Shown: one piece after another, positions 19,740-30,192 of the stretch
Layout: the number at the start of each line of letters is the position of its first letter
How positions within the stretch are numbered: position 1 is the first letter of the stretch
Assembly (NCBI GenBank): GCA_002205965.3
Contig: NADL03000688.1
Coordinates: 372,001 to 436,000 of the forward strand
DNA: 64,000 nt
Direction: 5' to 3'
DNA from: Kappaphycus alvarezii
Taxonomy: Eukaryota > Rhodophyta > Florideophyceae > Gigartinales > Solieriaceae
Translations under genes and position numbers: made by a program
The notes under the pieces: model-generated
The model's input: the letters and a program-made list of their open reading frames with translations, nothing else
What the model was told of the DNA's origin: nothing
The model's database searches: none

Positions 19740-22700
19740 CACATCGATTGTTCTTTTCTTAAGTATCTTTTGTCTAGAATATATCATCCACACAAAGTGT
19801 TTTTATGAATTTCCTGGTATCTTCTGTAGTTTTGTTTGGACTTTAGTGGTAGCCAAAAGTCTATATAAGCTGAGTAAACTGCTTCCTCATGGAGAGGTCA
19901 AGCAAGTTGGCAGACATCTTCAAGTCAAGTCCCGAGTAGTAGGAAGTTTACAGTCAACTTCAGACCCAAGAAACATTTTTCCTACGCTGGTTGCAGAACA
20001 TCAGTGGTAGACCCTGCCCCTTCTATACTTGCTTGTAGCCCTCTCAACTGTCTTCCTTACCCAATCCTTTTCTTCGTTCAACTATACCACGGTAGCACTT
20101 TTGTCGCTTGCAACACCTCCTTCTTGGGGTAATTGGTTCTGAGTATCTCTTCTCCGACGATTTACCACTATCAGCGATCATGTTTCACCGAGGCAAATAT
20201 GCAAGGAAACGTTCGTTTTTCCATTGCTTCTCCGCCCTGATCGCGTTGATACTGTACGATAGGCTTGGACATCGGGGTTATGGAATGAGAGGGCGAGTAG
20301 ATTTACAAATTTTATATCTTAATATTCATTACCATATGCAGCTCCCTTATCTCCAATGTACAGGCTTATAATCTCTACCCATGGTGGTCGATTGGTGCCA
20401 AAATTTCCTCCGTCCCCCCTCTGCGCCCTACCATCGCCAAATTCTTCATCACCGTCATACCTAACTATTATACTTGGGCCGGAACTAGTTGTAACACAAC
20501 AGTTTCATGAAACTGGAATATCTCTGACACCTTATCTCATCCCACCTGAATCCGGTATCTGCTAAACCGCATTTGTAAAAATTACCGCCTTGTCCTTTCA
20601 GTGACGTTAATCTCTTGTGACGTTCACTTTAACACCTCTACCAGTCTACACCTGCAGTATTTAACCATCAAACCGTTGGCGTGTTATTTCTCTGACCTTT
20701 CGGGCTCAGTTTCTCCCCAGTCGAATCCAGAGACCTCCTCAAAGAGATATTTATGTTAAAATTGGCGTTTTTACTCCATACTGACCATGTTCTCCCTGTC
20801 AGTTGTATAGGTCTGTTATAATCTACTAACTGAAAAGGCTGTGTAATGCAATGGAATGCGTTTATCGAGTTCCAAAACTTTGGATACATCTGTAGGGGAA
20901 GAAGGAAATGAGAAGAATGAGATATCAGATCAAGTTGTAGAGGAGTTTCAACAGAAATTCATGGAAGACGTTCTCATCTAACCTGAATAATGAGCAAAGT
21001 GTCAAGAGAAACTCTGGTAGTTCGGACAAAGCGAAAAGGCCAAATATGTCGCAAAACTTCCTAAAGTCACACGAGGAGCTAATTATGCTCTACTTGCTAC
21101 CCAGAAATTAAATGCCGCGAGATAATTCTTTGATGTTCGAAGTCCGTTTTTCAAAGTTACTGTTCGAAAGTATACTTAGGATGCCAATATCCCTCTCCAG
21201 CCATATAATTGAAGCTATACGTTCAAGTAATAATTACCTCGGGGCTGACTTGAGTTGTGATTCTTCTGAAAGAGGGCTCACATCAGAACTGCTCAACTTG
21301 ATATGAACTTTGAAACTTTTCTATGTAATTACTGCTTATTTTGCGGGAAAGACCTGAAACCCTGCGTAATCTACTGCTGCATTATGCTTGAAGAATTTTG
21401 AAGGGTTTTTGTATCAAGTTTCAGGGAACAATACTTGGAGCACTTGACGACAGCAGGGCTCAAAGAAATTGGGCATCAATTTACTTTCGTTAAATTCCCC
21501 TGATGTGTGGGATTTTTTGACTGTTCAGAAGTAGATTGGGGAACTATCTTATGGTACTGAGCTAAATTATGAACAGAAACGATGACGGACCAAATCTACC
21601 CATGGAATGTCCCCCTGATACAAATCTTTGTTTATATTATTTTTCGTAAAAAATAAATGAACTGCGTAGACCCAAAATAGATAATTCCAAATAAATGAAA
21701 AATAAAATTACCTGAATGTGATTGAGAATAATAATAAAAAGACAGCCACTATTTATTTATAGGTGATAGGCGGGATATTTAGATGGCTCGAGGCTTGAAA
21801 AACTCTTCCAACAGCCTCAGAAAATTTATACTGTAGATCAGAGTAGAAAAGCTACAAAAATGATTCCGGCAGTATGGTAATTTTAAGACCTAATTCATGC
21901 TTACAAGTAATTATAGAATAATTCTCCAGATGAGAATTAATCCAAATAATAGTTTGCTATCAATGCAAATCCGGTAACTATAACTGTATAATTTAGAAGC
22001 AAACTGGAAAACATAAAAATTGCTTTACATGTAATAAAGTATAAAACATGGGCCAGTGAAAAATAGCTGAAATTATTTCTCGATGATTCATAATAAAGAA
22101 AAACTGTTGGTCTCTGATAAATTATTGTTCGCCAATTTTCATAACTTTATTTGATACAGAAAATTCAGTAAAGTGAAAAATCGAAACTCGAAAACAAAAT
22201 AAATTATTCCAATAATTGTAAAATAGTTTTTCGAGTTTCATAATCTTTGCCTTCCTCTTGTCATTGATTATCTGAATATTTTTCTCGTTAGTCCGATGAA
22301 CGGAACATTTATGAGTGATTCATTCCATGAATACATCCCAAGCCACAAAAAGGCCTCTCAGAGGTATTCTTGGGATACTATTTGAAATTTTTAATTTATC
22401 GAAGTTAATTGTTTGTAATTAATTCGTTAAATGATCTGGACGATGATGCAACCAAAATACTAATCAAATGAAAAGAAGGGGGGTCAAGAAAAATATGGAA
22501 CGCTTGTTTGGATTCTTGTACAAGAAACTAAAAATCTTGAATGTTCCTGTAATGTCGTGATACGAAGAGTAAATCCACGATTTAGTTGATATATGCCTTA
22601 TTTTTAAAAAAATAATTGTGTATAAGGGGAAGCATGAGTGTGTTTTCGATGGAATATGTGAAAAAAGGATGGACAAATGGGCAAGCGAAGTGTTTGTGCC

Positions 22701-22844
22701 AACTGCATGCCAGCTTCGAGGTAACATAAACGGCCGCGTGAGAGATAGTATCGCAATTTTCAGTCTGAATGAGAAATTTACTAGCTCACCTGTTCCTTTG
22801 CGAGCACAAATCTAAGAATTTTTCTTTACCATTACGCCTGCATT
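19740..22844. other. AT-rich interval, nothing recognised
   Basis: About 3 kb with only short frames and no domain signatures. 21600-22450 is especially AT-rich. Confidence 0.45.
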
Positions 22845-23373
22845 GTGGTACTACAAAGGTTTCCTTATTGTCGAAAGTGACATTGAACAGGCCTTACATC
22901 TTTTGCGAGGTCCTCGCATCTAGAATACAACCTACAGTAACCTAGTAGCCTGGCATACTAGCTGCTTGGATTTCATTCGACTTTTTCTTACAGATATTGA
23001 CGCAGCGTTGGACTCTGTTGGTTCAATTGGAATAGATACGGGCGAATTGGTAACTGGTATATTTATGATTAGTTTAACAATCAAAAGATGCTTTGCTATA
23101 CTATGCTATCTGGACCAATGTCGGTCACACAAGTTGTCTGTATAGGTCACTCGTGCCGACTGTAAGCTAGGAGAGCGCTAATTCCGATACCGTTAGAGCT
23201 CTTTTACTGTGTAAATTTTCAATTACTGCTGCTAGACTACATTTTTCGCAATTATATATCTGCAATTATATATAAACCCTGTTTTGGAGCTGCGGACTCA
23301 ACACCACAAGAGTTGTCCCAAGTTTCAACCTAAACTCAATCTGGATCTTCTTGTGTGCGTCTAACAACCCACA
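22845..23373 (+). repeat. Diverged solo LTR related to element 3
   Basis: Starts TGTGGTACTAC and ends ACAACCCACA. It matches the 3' LTR at 34717-35234 along its length, including shared blocks such as GATACGGGCGAATT near 23037, CACTCGTGCCGACTGTAAG near 23150, and ATATAAACCCTG near 23270. The TATATAAA block is a likely TATA element of the LTR. No internal region is attached. Flanks TGCAT and TACAG are too different to be a clear target duplication, fitting an old insertion. Confidence 0.8.
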
Positions 23374-23379
23374 TACAGG

Positions 23380-24500
23380 GACTTGCTTTGCACGTATCGA
23401 ACTAACTCCCCATATTGTTCCTTCCCCGCCTTCTCTCTTCTACACACTCAAAAATTCTCCCAACCTTCTCCAACAGACCTTCACTACCCGTTTCGATGCC
23501 TCTGTCACGGGAAATTTCAGAAGAGATAAGATTTATCCCTCTTACTGTGGGGATATGGCTAAAGAACTTATTCATCCAATAATTGCTTGTATGCAATCCT
23601 CCAAGGCCTATTTTCCTGGCTTGTGGACCCATTTTGCAAGACCAAATACAGCTACATTTTATCCATCCAATCCCCAGAAAATTCACTACCAATACTAATT
23701 ACGTATCTCTCCCGTTCCTATCAACTGAAAGATATGGCCCGAGCTTAATATATACCATTTGATGTAGACTATGGCTTTCTCGGAAATTTTTCAAATAATG
23801 GATGCCTTTACGGCTTTTTATAAGCTTATAAGCTTCTGCTGAAAGTTTCACAAGTCTTCGGAGTGAAATTGCCAAACGCATATCCTCGTCGGGACGGGAT
23901 ACTGGACATTCGCAGTGCAATAAATGATTAAATACCCAATTATTTTTGCAATACTCGAAATCTTCTACAAACATGTCCCCATTTCCCGTATATCCACGGT
24001 CAGACTACTCTATGAAAACTATAAAATACCCACACTCGATTGATAGCTCTACGCTTAAATATCTGCTGCCTCCGGTGATGAAAGACTCAAGAACATTTAT
24101 CACCAAATCACAATGTAGATTTAAAACCACCTTGCCGCAGCAGTAAACGGATGCTTCCGTCTTACCACGAGAGGATAAGTTAATATAAAATGTTACTGTG
24201 AATCTCTATAGAAAAATAGCATAATTTTTACTCACAACATTTAGATCCAAATTTAGGCTGGAGTTCTGAAGACACTACATTGTAACCGGTTCTTTTGGCT
24301 ACGTCGCAGAAAGTAATAAAGTCTCAAATAATGAAGAAAATCTTCCGAGAAAACTGTACAGAGCCTTTACAAGCCAAATTTGTGTTAGTGTAATTTTACT
24401 TCTTTGCCTTTTTCTGACAGCTGACACCTCGCAAAGAGGCTTACAGTTATTACTGTACTTTACCGTTTAACCTAGAACTTGACCGTTATGTTTATGTACT
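23380..24500. other. No recognised gene
   Basis: An open plus-strand frame at 23351-23698 overlaps the LTR end and has no recognisable domain. The rest is AT-rich. Confidence 0.4.
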
Positions 24501-24502
24501 GT

Positions 24503-24559
24503 ACAGTGCTGTAAGCTTGAGCTGATCTACCTTAGATCAGCTCAAGCTTACAGCACTGT
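24503..24559. repeat. Perfect hairpin 1 (27-bp stem)
   Basis: Arms 24503-24529 and 24533-24559 are perfectly complementary around a 3-base loop. The arm contains CTTGAGCTGATCTA, shared with hairpin 2 next to it. Confidence 0.9.
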
Positions 24560-24632
24560 GAGTGTCTAACCCTAAACTGCTTGAGCTGATCTAAAGTAGA
24601 TCAGCTCAAGCAGTTTAGGGTTAGACACTCAC
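24558..24632. repeat. Perfect hairpin 2 (36-bp stem)
   Basis: Arms 24558-24593 and 24597-24632 are perfectly complementary around loop AAG. The arm includes one TTTAGGG / CCCTAAA and the CTTGAGCTGATCTA block of hairpin 1. It overlaps hairpin 1 by two bases. Confidence 0.9.
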
Positions 24633-24739
24633 CGTCGTCTACATGTCTTCTGGAAACTTTCTTCGATCATCAGAAAGCATCAGTCGACTCGCCTTGTAGT
24701 CTATATAAGCCCCGGTCTCTCTCCATCTTCTACCTGAGT

Positions 24740-24885
24740 AAAGTTCCTTACCACCTTCTCCTCTCTCATCTCTCCTTCTCGGTCCCTCACTCTTTCTACC
24801 CTTCTCTCTTTCTCTTTCCTGCTCTCCCCCTCTCTCCCTCACTCCTTTCTGGCTCCCTCGCTCCCTCTCTCTCGTTCTATACATC
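24740..24885. repeat. CT-rich low-complexity tract
   Basis: Plus strand dominated by CTCTCTCC and similar. The long Arg/Glu frame opposite it is a by-product of the repeat. Confidence 0.75.
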
Positions 24886-24899
24886 AATTTGCGAGATCG

Positions 24900-25680
24900 T
24901 ATGCAAAACGGTACTAATATCCCGCCCCGAACAACTGAATCCGAAAATTCTGCCAGGATGATATTGGTACAGAAAAACAACAAGTTACATGCCAGCGACT
25001 AAAAATAAATCTCTCGAGTATCCCTGAAACTTTTCCACCAAGACATGGATGGATCACCGGCTTGCGAAAGATGGCCGATCCTCGTCTTAATCTCTGAAAA
25101 ACTAGCAACTGTGTAGCTCCTAACCATCAAACTAATTCTCAAGATCAAGAATGTTATAGCCATAGCAGGCCGTCATCACAGTATTATCTTTATGTTAATA
25201 TCCGAACGCAGCGTACTTCAGTAAGATATCTACGCCAGCTTCGTGTGCGGTGCTCACAAAATACGTGACCAGCCAGAAATTTATAAAAATACGGGGTGCA
25301 CAGAATATGTTAATGTTCACTTGTAAAGAAAAATAATCAGGTTCGATATATGACTTCGGTAAGTCTTCAAACTTGGAAATTTTTCTTACCTACGTCAACC
25401 AATGGAAGTAAAGTATTTAGTCTCTGCGAATTTTCAGTTTTACTTCACGTCGGGGAAATTTTAAAGTTCCTAGACATGGAAATGATGATTTGAACACAGT
25501 AATTTTGCAAAATGCTGTATACCCGGAAGATGCCATAGCCTCGATTTCTCTCATCTCCTCTAACTCGGGCAATCGCCGACAACTCCCTACTACTTTCTCC
25601 CCGTACTCCTTATTCGGCTTGCTCCTGCCAACTCGCATCAAACTAAAACAAAAGGCTAACACACCTTTGCACTAAAACCT
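24900..25680. other. No recognised feature
   Basis: Short frames without domain signatures. Confidence 0.4.
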
Positions 25681-25688
25681 CTCCGGTC

Positions 25689-26176
25689 ATGGAAAACATA
25701 TCTCTCAAGCCTGTTATATCTCCCACAAGGATGTCTTCGGAAGCCCCAAATATTTTTGAGGATATGGCTGCCCCCTCTGTTTACGATTTGAAAGGAACTC
25801 TCATAGAAGACGATATTGATTCGCCACTTCAACAACTAGCTGATACTCGAAAGAATGTACCAAAAAACTCAAAGAATCGAAAGACCTCATGAATTTCTTT
25901 TTGTTCGACAACAACACTTGTAAGTCAATTATGAAACGTAAGATTAGTGGAGCCTCAAACTCTAGATTTGGTACTATGCTCAAGATTTTGGCATGTAAAA
26001 TGGTGCAAAGAAGCCTATCAGTTGAACATACACTTGAACTTGTTGATAAACGACATGATTCCGATTTCAATCTGAGCGAAATAGCTAATCTCATTCTTCA
26101 ACTACCTCCAACTGTCTTGAAAGTATCCAAGACTAGTCTTGGTGTAGAAAAATGTTATCTGGCAGCGAGGCGATAA
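25689..26176 (+). CDS. Hypothetical protein fragment, two overlapping frames
   Basis: Two consecutive plus-strand frames overlap at 25889-25892 (ATGA). The first is 67 codons (MENISLKPVISPTRMSSEAP); the second is 95 codons (VQRSLSVEHTLELVDKRHDS). They could be one gene with a -1 frame change, or chance frames. No family is recognised. Regulation and function cannot be judged. Confidence 0.25.
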
Positions 26177-26179
26177 ACC

Positions 26180-26820
26180 AATATTTGATGAGGGGGTGGT
26201 ATCAAGATTGGAGAGCCTGTGATATCGAGTATTAAAAGACTGGCTACAGTTACAACTTCAACCTGGGAACCGCCTTTTGAGTAAATCTAATTTTGCCGTC
26301 TTGTACATGTACTTGTCGACACAAAAATGAAGAATGCCAGAAGGAAGCTTATGGAACCACGAAAAAGGGAAAAGCTCGACGCTGAGCCTACTGATCCATA
26401 GACTGATTCCATTGCCCCTCTTTCAAAGATGATACCTTTATTACTATGCCTATATAGAGTCTGACTAGCGGTATTTAGAGATCAGATATAGCGTCTGTGA
26501 AACCGGATCCACGACCCCATGAACGCGAGGGAGGTTTGTTGAAACGAAAGTCTGGAAAGTTTGAGTTTCTTAATGGTACATGCCTTTCCAGGTATGAAGA
26601 ATCCGGGCAAGGCGATCCAAACGCGTTTGCATAATATGCTCAGGGACAGAGCTTCATCATGTACGCTTTCTGCTTTATAAAAAATCATACAATTCTGCAA
26701 CTTCTGGCGAAAACGGCATTGCAGAGTGATTCGCAGCGGAAAGAAGTCTTTGGCGATAGAACTGCCCCCGAATAATAGTCTGCCCGGAAACGAAGGCTCG
26801 AAAGACAGGAGCTGAACGTT
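26180..26820. other. No recognised feature
   Basis: Nothing supported on either strand. Confidence 0.4.
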
Positions 26821-26826
26821 GGCGGA

Positions 26827-27216
26827 ATGGAAACATTGTTTTATGATTTACGTCCACGCTCTGAAGTTGAAGCCACAGAGACAGAAGAGGCAAATCGTGA
26901 TAAGTTCAGGTTTGAGCTCTTCGTAGCGATCGGAAGGTCAAAAAAGGCCCTTCTATCCGCGATTGAACAGGCAAACTGCATGGAAAGATCGACAGAAAAA
27001 GATATTGAGAGGGAAATATGTGTACAGATAGCAAGAGATCTAGGCACGGATATATCCAGAACGGCCTCGTATGTCAACTTCAAACTCTTCACCGTCTGCT
27101 CCGGGGCCGTAGAAAGCCAAGGTCTCGTAGCTTCTGCGCAGTCTAATCTCGATTACCACGCGTCTCTCGATTCCTCGGTTGTCGCCTCTGCACATCTTGC
27201 TCCATATGCTGTGTGA
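26827..27216 (+). CDS. Hypothetical protein, 129 codons
   Basis: Open from ATG 26827 to a stop at 27214. The middle is charged and helical in character (AIEQANCMERSTEKDIEREI), with no signal peptide, membrane segment or known motif. It ends just downstream of the Harbinger-like relic on the opposite strand. Its match to codon use cannot be tested here. It may be a chance frame. Confidence 0.28.
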   Translation: METLFYDLRPRSEVEATETEEANRDKFRFELFVAIGRSKKALLSAIEQANCMERSTEKDIEREICVQIARDLGTDISRTASYVNFKLFTVCSGAVESQGLVASAQSNLDYHASLDSSVVASAHLAPYAV

Positions 27217-27315
27217 TTTGTATATGAACTACCGAAAATAATATAATTCTCTTCTGCAGTATCAAGATTGTTGGAGTAGGTAAAATAACCAGTATCAATA
27301 TTGAATTTATGCAAT

Positions 27316-28511
27316 CTACATGATACCATCAAAATCAGAGTATCTTTTGCCAATCCGAATCGGAGTAGAGACCAGAAAATGTCGAAACGAGAAAAAAGCA
27401 TTCCAAACCCCTCTTAAACCATTATGCGACATGATGACAGATAGCAATTGAACGTTTCTTTGTATCTGCGACAGGCAAAGCCCTGAGCATAGAGTCAAAA
27501 TATAATACCCACTGACATAAGCATCTTCAGCAGCGATGCGGACCCAACTGGGAAGCTTTCCTTTGTCTAATACTCGTTGAAGCTCAGTAGCTGGAAATGC
27601 GGTAGAATCGTGAATCCCTCCAGCATGTCGCGCTGAAACAAAGATGACCTTGTATTCGGCACCGGTAGATGCTTGAACGAACAACGCAAAGCAATTAAGA
27701 TTATAGTACTTCGTGGATAAGGTGTATCATTCAGTCGGGTCTGTGCTATTGCAAAAGCTTTGCCGTTCAACTCTGCTATGATTCCCTCAAATTGTGTACG
27801 TCTACGTTCAAAAAATTCTTTAGACGCACGCGGGCATTTTTCTTCGGTGGTAGGAACCTTAAACAAAGGGGGCACATCGTTTAATACCTTTAGGGTTTCT
27901 TAGAATATCGCAAAAGTTGTCGATGTGGCCAAACCGTATGGTCATCCAACATCGAGGTAGCTGGCCCCAGCTAATAACCGCGAAATTATGCAAACTATTG
28001 TTGCAACATGTTTAGTTGCGCCTGGACAAATCATTTTTATCTACATTCCTGGTAGAATACGATGAGGAAGGGTGCATAAGGTGTTGAACTGCACAGAGTC
28101 GACGCGATAAAGTCGTGTGAATAATTCTTTCCCAATCTAATCGATTTTTTGTCCACATCAAATTCCATGCGAGTTGTCATTCTTCTTCGCCTTCGCATGT
28201 CATAATTAGCAATGGATGCCGAGAAAGCTGTCAGAAGAAGATGATGCAACACATGATTCATAATTTTAGCTCTTCTGCTGCTCTGCATGATGCGACGAAG
28301 GGCAGCAGATAAACTAACGACGCGTTTAATTCCATGAGCATAACTGCTGTTCAGCAAGCGTGAACATCGACGCCCCTCGGCTACGGGAGAGGATATTGCT
28401 ATTGAAGGTCTCTTGCGACCATACCCAATTTATTTTCTCTTTCTTCATAGAATCGCGGTATGGTTGGAAATCTATAAAATGTAATTGATGTAACAATTTC
28501 CAACTTTCCAA
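27316..28511 (-). pseudogene. Second PIF/Harbinger-like transposase relic, first Asp changed to Asn
   Basis: Minus-strand fragments in several frames. The core reads RRTQFEGIIAELNGKAFAI, then after a frame change YYNLNCFALFVQAST, VIFVSARHAGGIHDSTAF and RIAAEDAYVSGYYILT. These match the DDE_Tnp_4 layout around the first two acidic residues. In place of the usual L-D-G at the first catalytic position the sequence is L-N-G, which one G-to-A change would explain. The region upstream (28037-28511) could hold the N-terminus but shows no clear motif. It is different in sequence from the Harbinger relic at 13001. Confidence 0.6.
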
Positions 28512-28519
28512 TTTTAAGA

Positions 28520-29338
28520 CTTCAAAAATTTATAGATCGACCCTCAGCCAAACTAGTCTCAGAGTAGATACACCTCCGTTTACTAAGTTTTCATTAGAAG
28601 CCGGCTAGGAACCGGCTTATTAGGGTCCATTTTGACCTAATTTGAGAGGCGTGGATAGTGTCTTGATGGTGCGGAGGGCCTTGGTTGATCGCAAGGAAGT
28701 CATAGAGGACCGGATGATCAAGGTAGCCAAAGTGAGCCCAAGGTTGGCTGCAGTGTTGGAGGAGGGAGAGGAATTAGTAAATGGCATCCCATGCTTCACA
28801 GTGATTTCTTGTACTTCCTCCACACGATTGTAATCCAACAGCTCCCACGGATACAACTAGTCATCCTGCCTTTCCGAACCATCCGTATCAGACTCAACTT
28901 CTTTTAATTCCTCCATCGAGATTAGGCTATCAGGCCCTGTTAAAGGGGGGGACTCTCTGAAATTCTAGTGTGGCACCCAATGTCGGTTGCTCCATCTTCT
29001 GTTGAGGCCTTGTATTTGTAAAGCCTGTAATCATCATATTTTCTTCTTGATAATGAGGGATAAAGGTTGTTCATTGTCACATTGTAAACTTTTACTGGGA
29101 GAAAAATACATCATACTTGAGCAATTTTAATAAAAAGAATTATTTGTGTTATTTGTGTAACTAAAAAACAGAGAGAACTTTCAGAGTTTCCACAAAGCTT
29201 CTGAATAAACTCTATAAAGTTATATACAGGTGATTAGAATTTTTATCAGTTTTTTTCATGGAAGACTAAAATTTTTCTGTATGTAAAACTTTTTATAAAA
29301 TCATCCAAGAAATTCAAAGAATTTGAAATTCCTCATTT
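28520..29338. other. No recognised gene
   Basis: Overlapping short frames at 28620-28856 on both strands have no known domain. The rest is AT-rich. Confidence 0.4.
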
Positions 29339-29343
29339 GATAT

Positions 29344-29409
29344 TGTTGTATTTCACTTCACAGGCCTTACAGCTTTACACGAATTAACTGCATCTACTGT
29401 ACTGTAGAT
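29344..29409 (+). repeat. Truncated 5' LTR of element 3
   Basis: 66 bases that match the start of the 3' LTR (34717 onward) with two differences. After this point the two sequences share nothing. It is bounded on the left by the GATAT duplication. Confidence 0.85.
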
Positions 29410-29431
29410 GCAGTGAATTCGTGTAAAGCTG
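29370..29431. repeat. Foldback of the LTR start
   Basis: Sixty-two bases forming an almost perfect inverted repeat centred at 29400/29401. The right arm is the reverse complement of LTR bases 27-57. The 3' LTR has only the central CTACTGTACTGTAG part of it. Confidence 0.85.
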
Positions 29432-29575
29432 TTCCGTTCCCGTCGTCACATCCGCCGTACAAGCAAGAAGGAGTACAAGTGCAAGGACTGCCGAATTGAG
29501 GTGTTCAGTGAGCAAGATCTTGTCCGCCATCAGAACGGGGCTCAGCATCGACTCACAGTCAGGGGTCACAATTAG
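29417..29575 (+). pseudogene. Captured U1/matrin-type C2H2 zinc-finger fragment
   Basis: A 52-codon frame ends at TAG 29573 and contains YKCKDCRIEVFSEQDLVRHQ followed by NGAQHRL. The spacing is C-x2-C-x12-H-x5-H, that of U1-type (JAZ/matrin) RNA- or DNA-binding zinc fingers. The frame has no ATG, being closed by a stop at 29414 inside the foldback, so it is a fragment. It sits inside the retrotransposon, between LTR remnant and gag, and does not belong to the normal Ty3 gene set. A cellular transcript captured during reverse transcription is the simplest explanation. Confidence 0.6.
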
Positions 29576-29579
29576 TATC

Positions 29580-29870
29580 TTTATTTTCCATTAAAATTGC
29601 TTGTTTTTGAGTAACAAAAAGGAAAATAGAGCAATAAGTTCATTTCTCAATCGACTTCGTGTGTGTGTTGTGTTCACCCTTCCGCTGTGATTGCAAGCTT
29701 TCCTCTGCTGCCCCCAGATCCTTGTAGTAGGACATACAATTGTAAGTCCGTATCGCCATCAGGACCTAGACAGGACAACTACCGCTAAGCAATAATCGGA
29801 AGAAGGGCTACTATAACGCACCCGACGTGACTGACGTCAACCCTTACGTCAGAGAAGGAACTTTTTGTAA
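29580..29870. other. Leader of element 3, non-coding
   Basis: Begins A+T rich right after the zinc-finger stop, as a 3' untranslated region might, then becomes mixed. A DNA-level short repeat GACGTGACTGACGTCAACC near 29824 is visible. No gene. Confidence 0.35.
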
Positions 29871-29873
29871 GTG

Positions 29874-29944
29874 CTCCTGGCGGATTTGAACCCGCGACCA
29901 CTTCATCAAGAGCTGCTTACACTTAAGCACTAGGTCACCAGGAC
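29874..29944 (-). tRNA. Degenerate tRNA-like sequence
   Basis: On the minus strand the ends GTCCTGG and CCAGGA can pair. The D-arm region reads GTGACCTAGTGCTTAAGTG, similar to class II (Ser/Leu type) tRNAs, and the T-arm reads GCGGGTTCAAATCCGCC. The T stem has one mismatch and no good anticodon stem can be drawn, so no anticodon is assigned. It could be a tRNA pseudogene or the head of a SINE inserted into the leader of element 3. Confidence 0.45.
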
Positions 29945-29949
29945 CGAAA

Positions 29950-30190
29950 TTTGAAGGTGCAAGGAGAGCCAATCAGGTTATAAATCACAATTTTTTCAAA
30001 AATCATTGTTGGCATTTTGCTGGAGGCTTCGCCTAGTGGGTAGTTAGTCCAAGAACCATCTAGGAGACTCTCTGTTACTTCAAGTGTTACAGAAATCGTG
30101 TACACGTATAGCCACGTGTGCACGTGTAAAGTCGGAAACTTCTCCCAGATACCAGGACAAACACTGTTACAGCCTTTGTGAACCTGATCC
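29950..30190. other. Leader before gag of element 3
   Basis: Non-coding on both strands as far as I can see. A palindromic stretch CACGTGTGCACGTG occurs near 30113. No intact 5' LTR end or primer-binding site is recognised. Confidence 0.35.
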
Positions 30191-30192
30191 CT

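Noticed and set aside
24595..24625. Telomere repeat (TTTAGGG)
   Set aside because: Only a single unit in each hairpin arm; no tandem array, so not telomeric.
24639..24983. Arg/Glu-rich 114-codon frame on the minus strand
   Set aside because: It is produced by the CT-rich simple repeat at 24740-24885.
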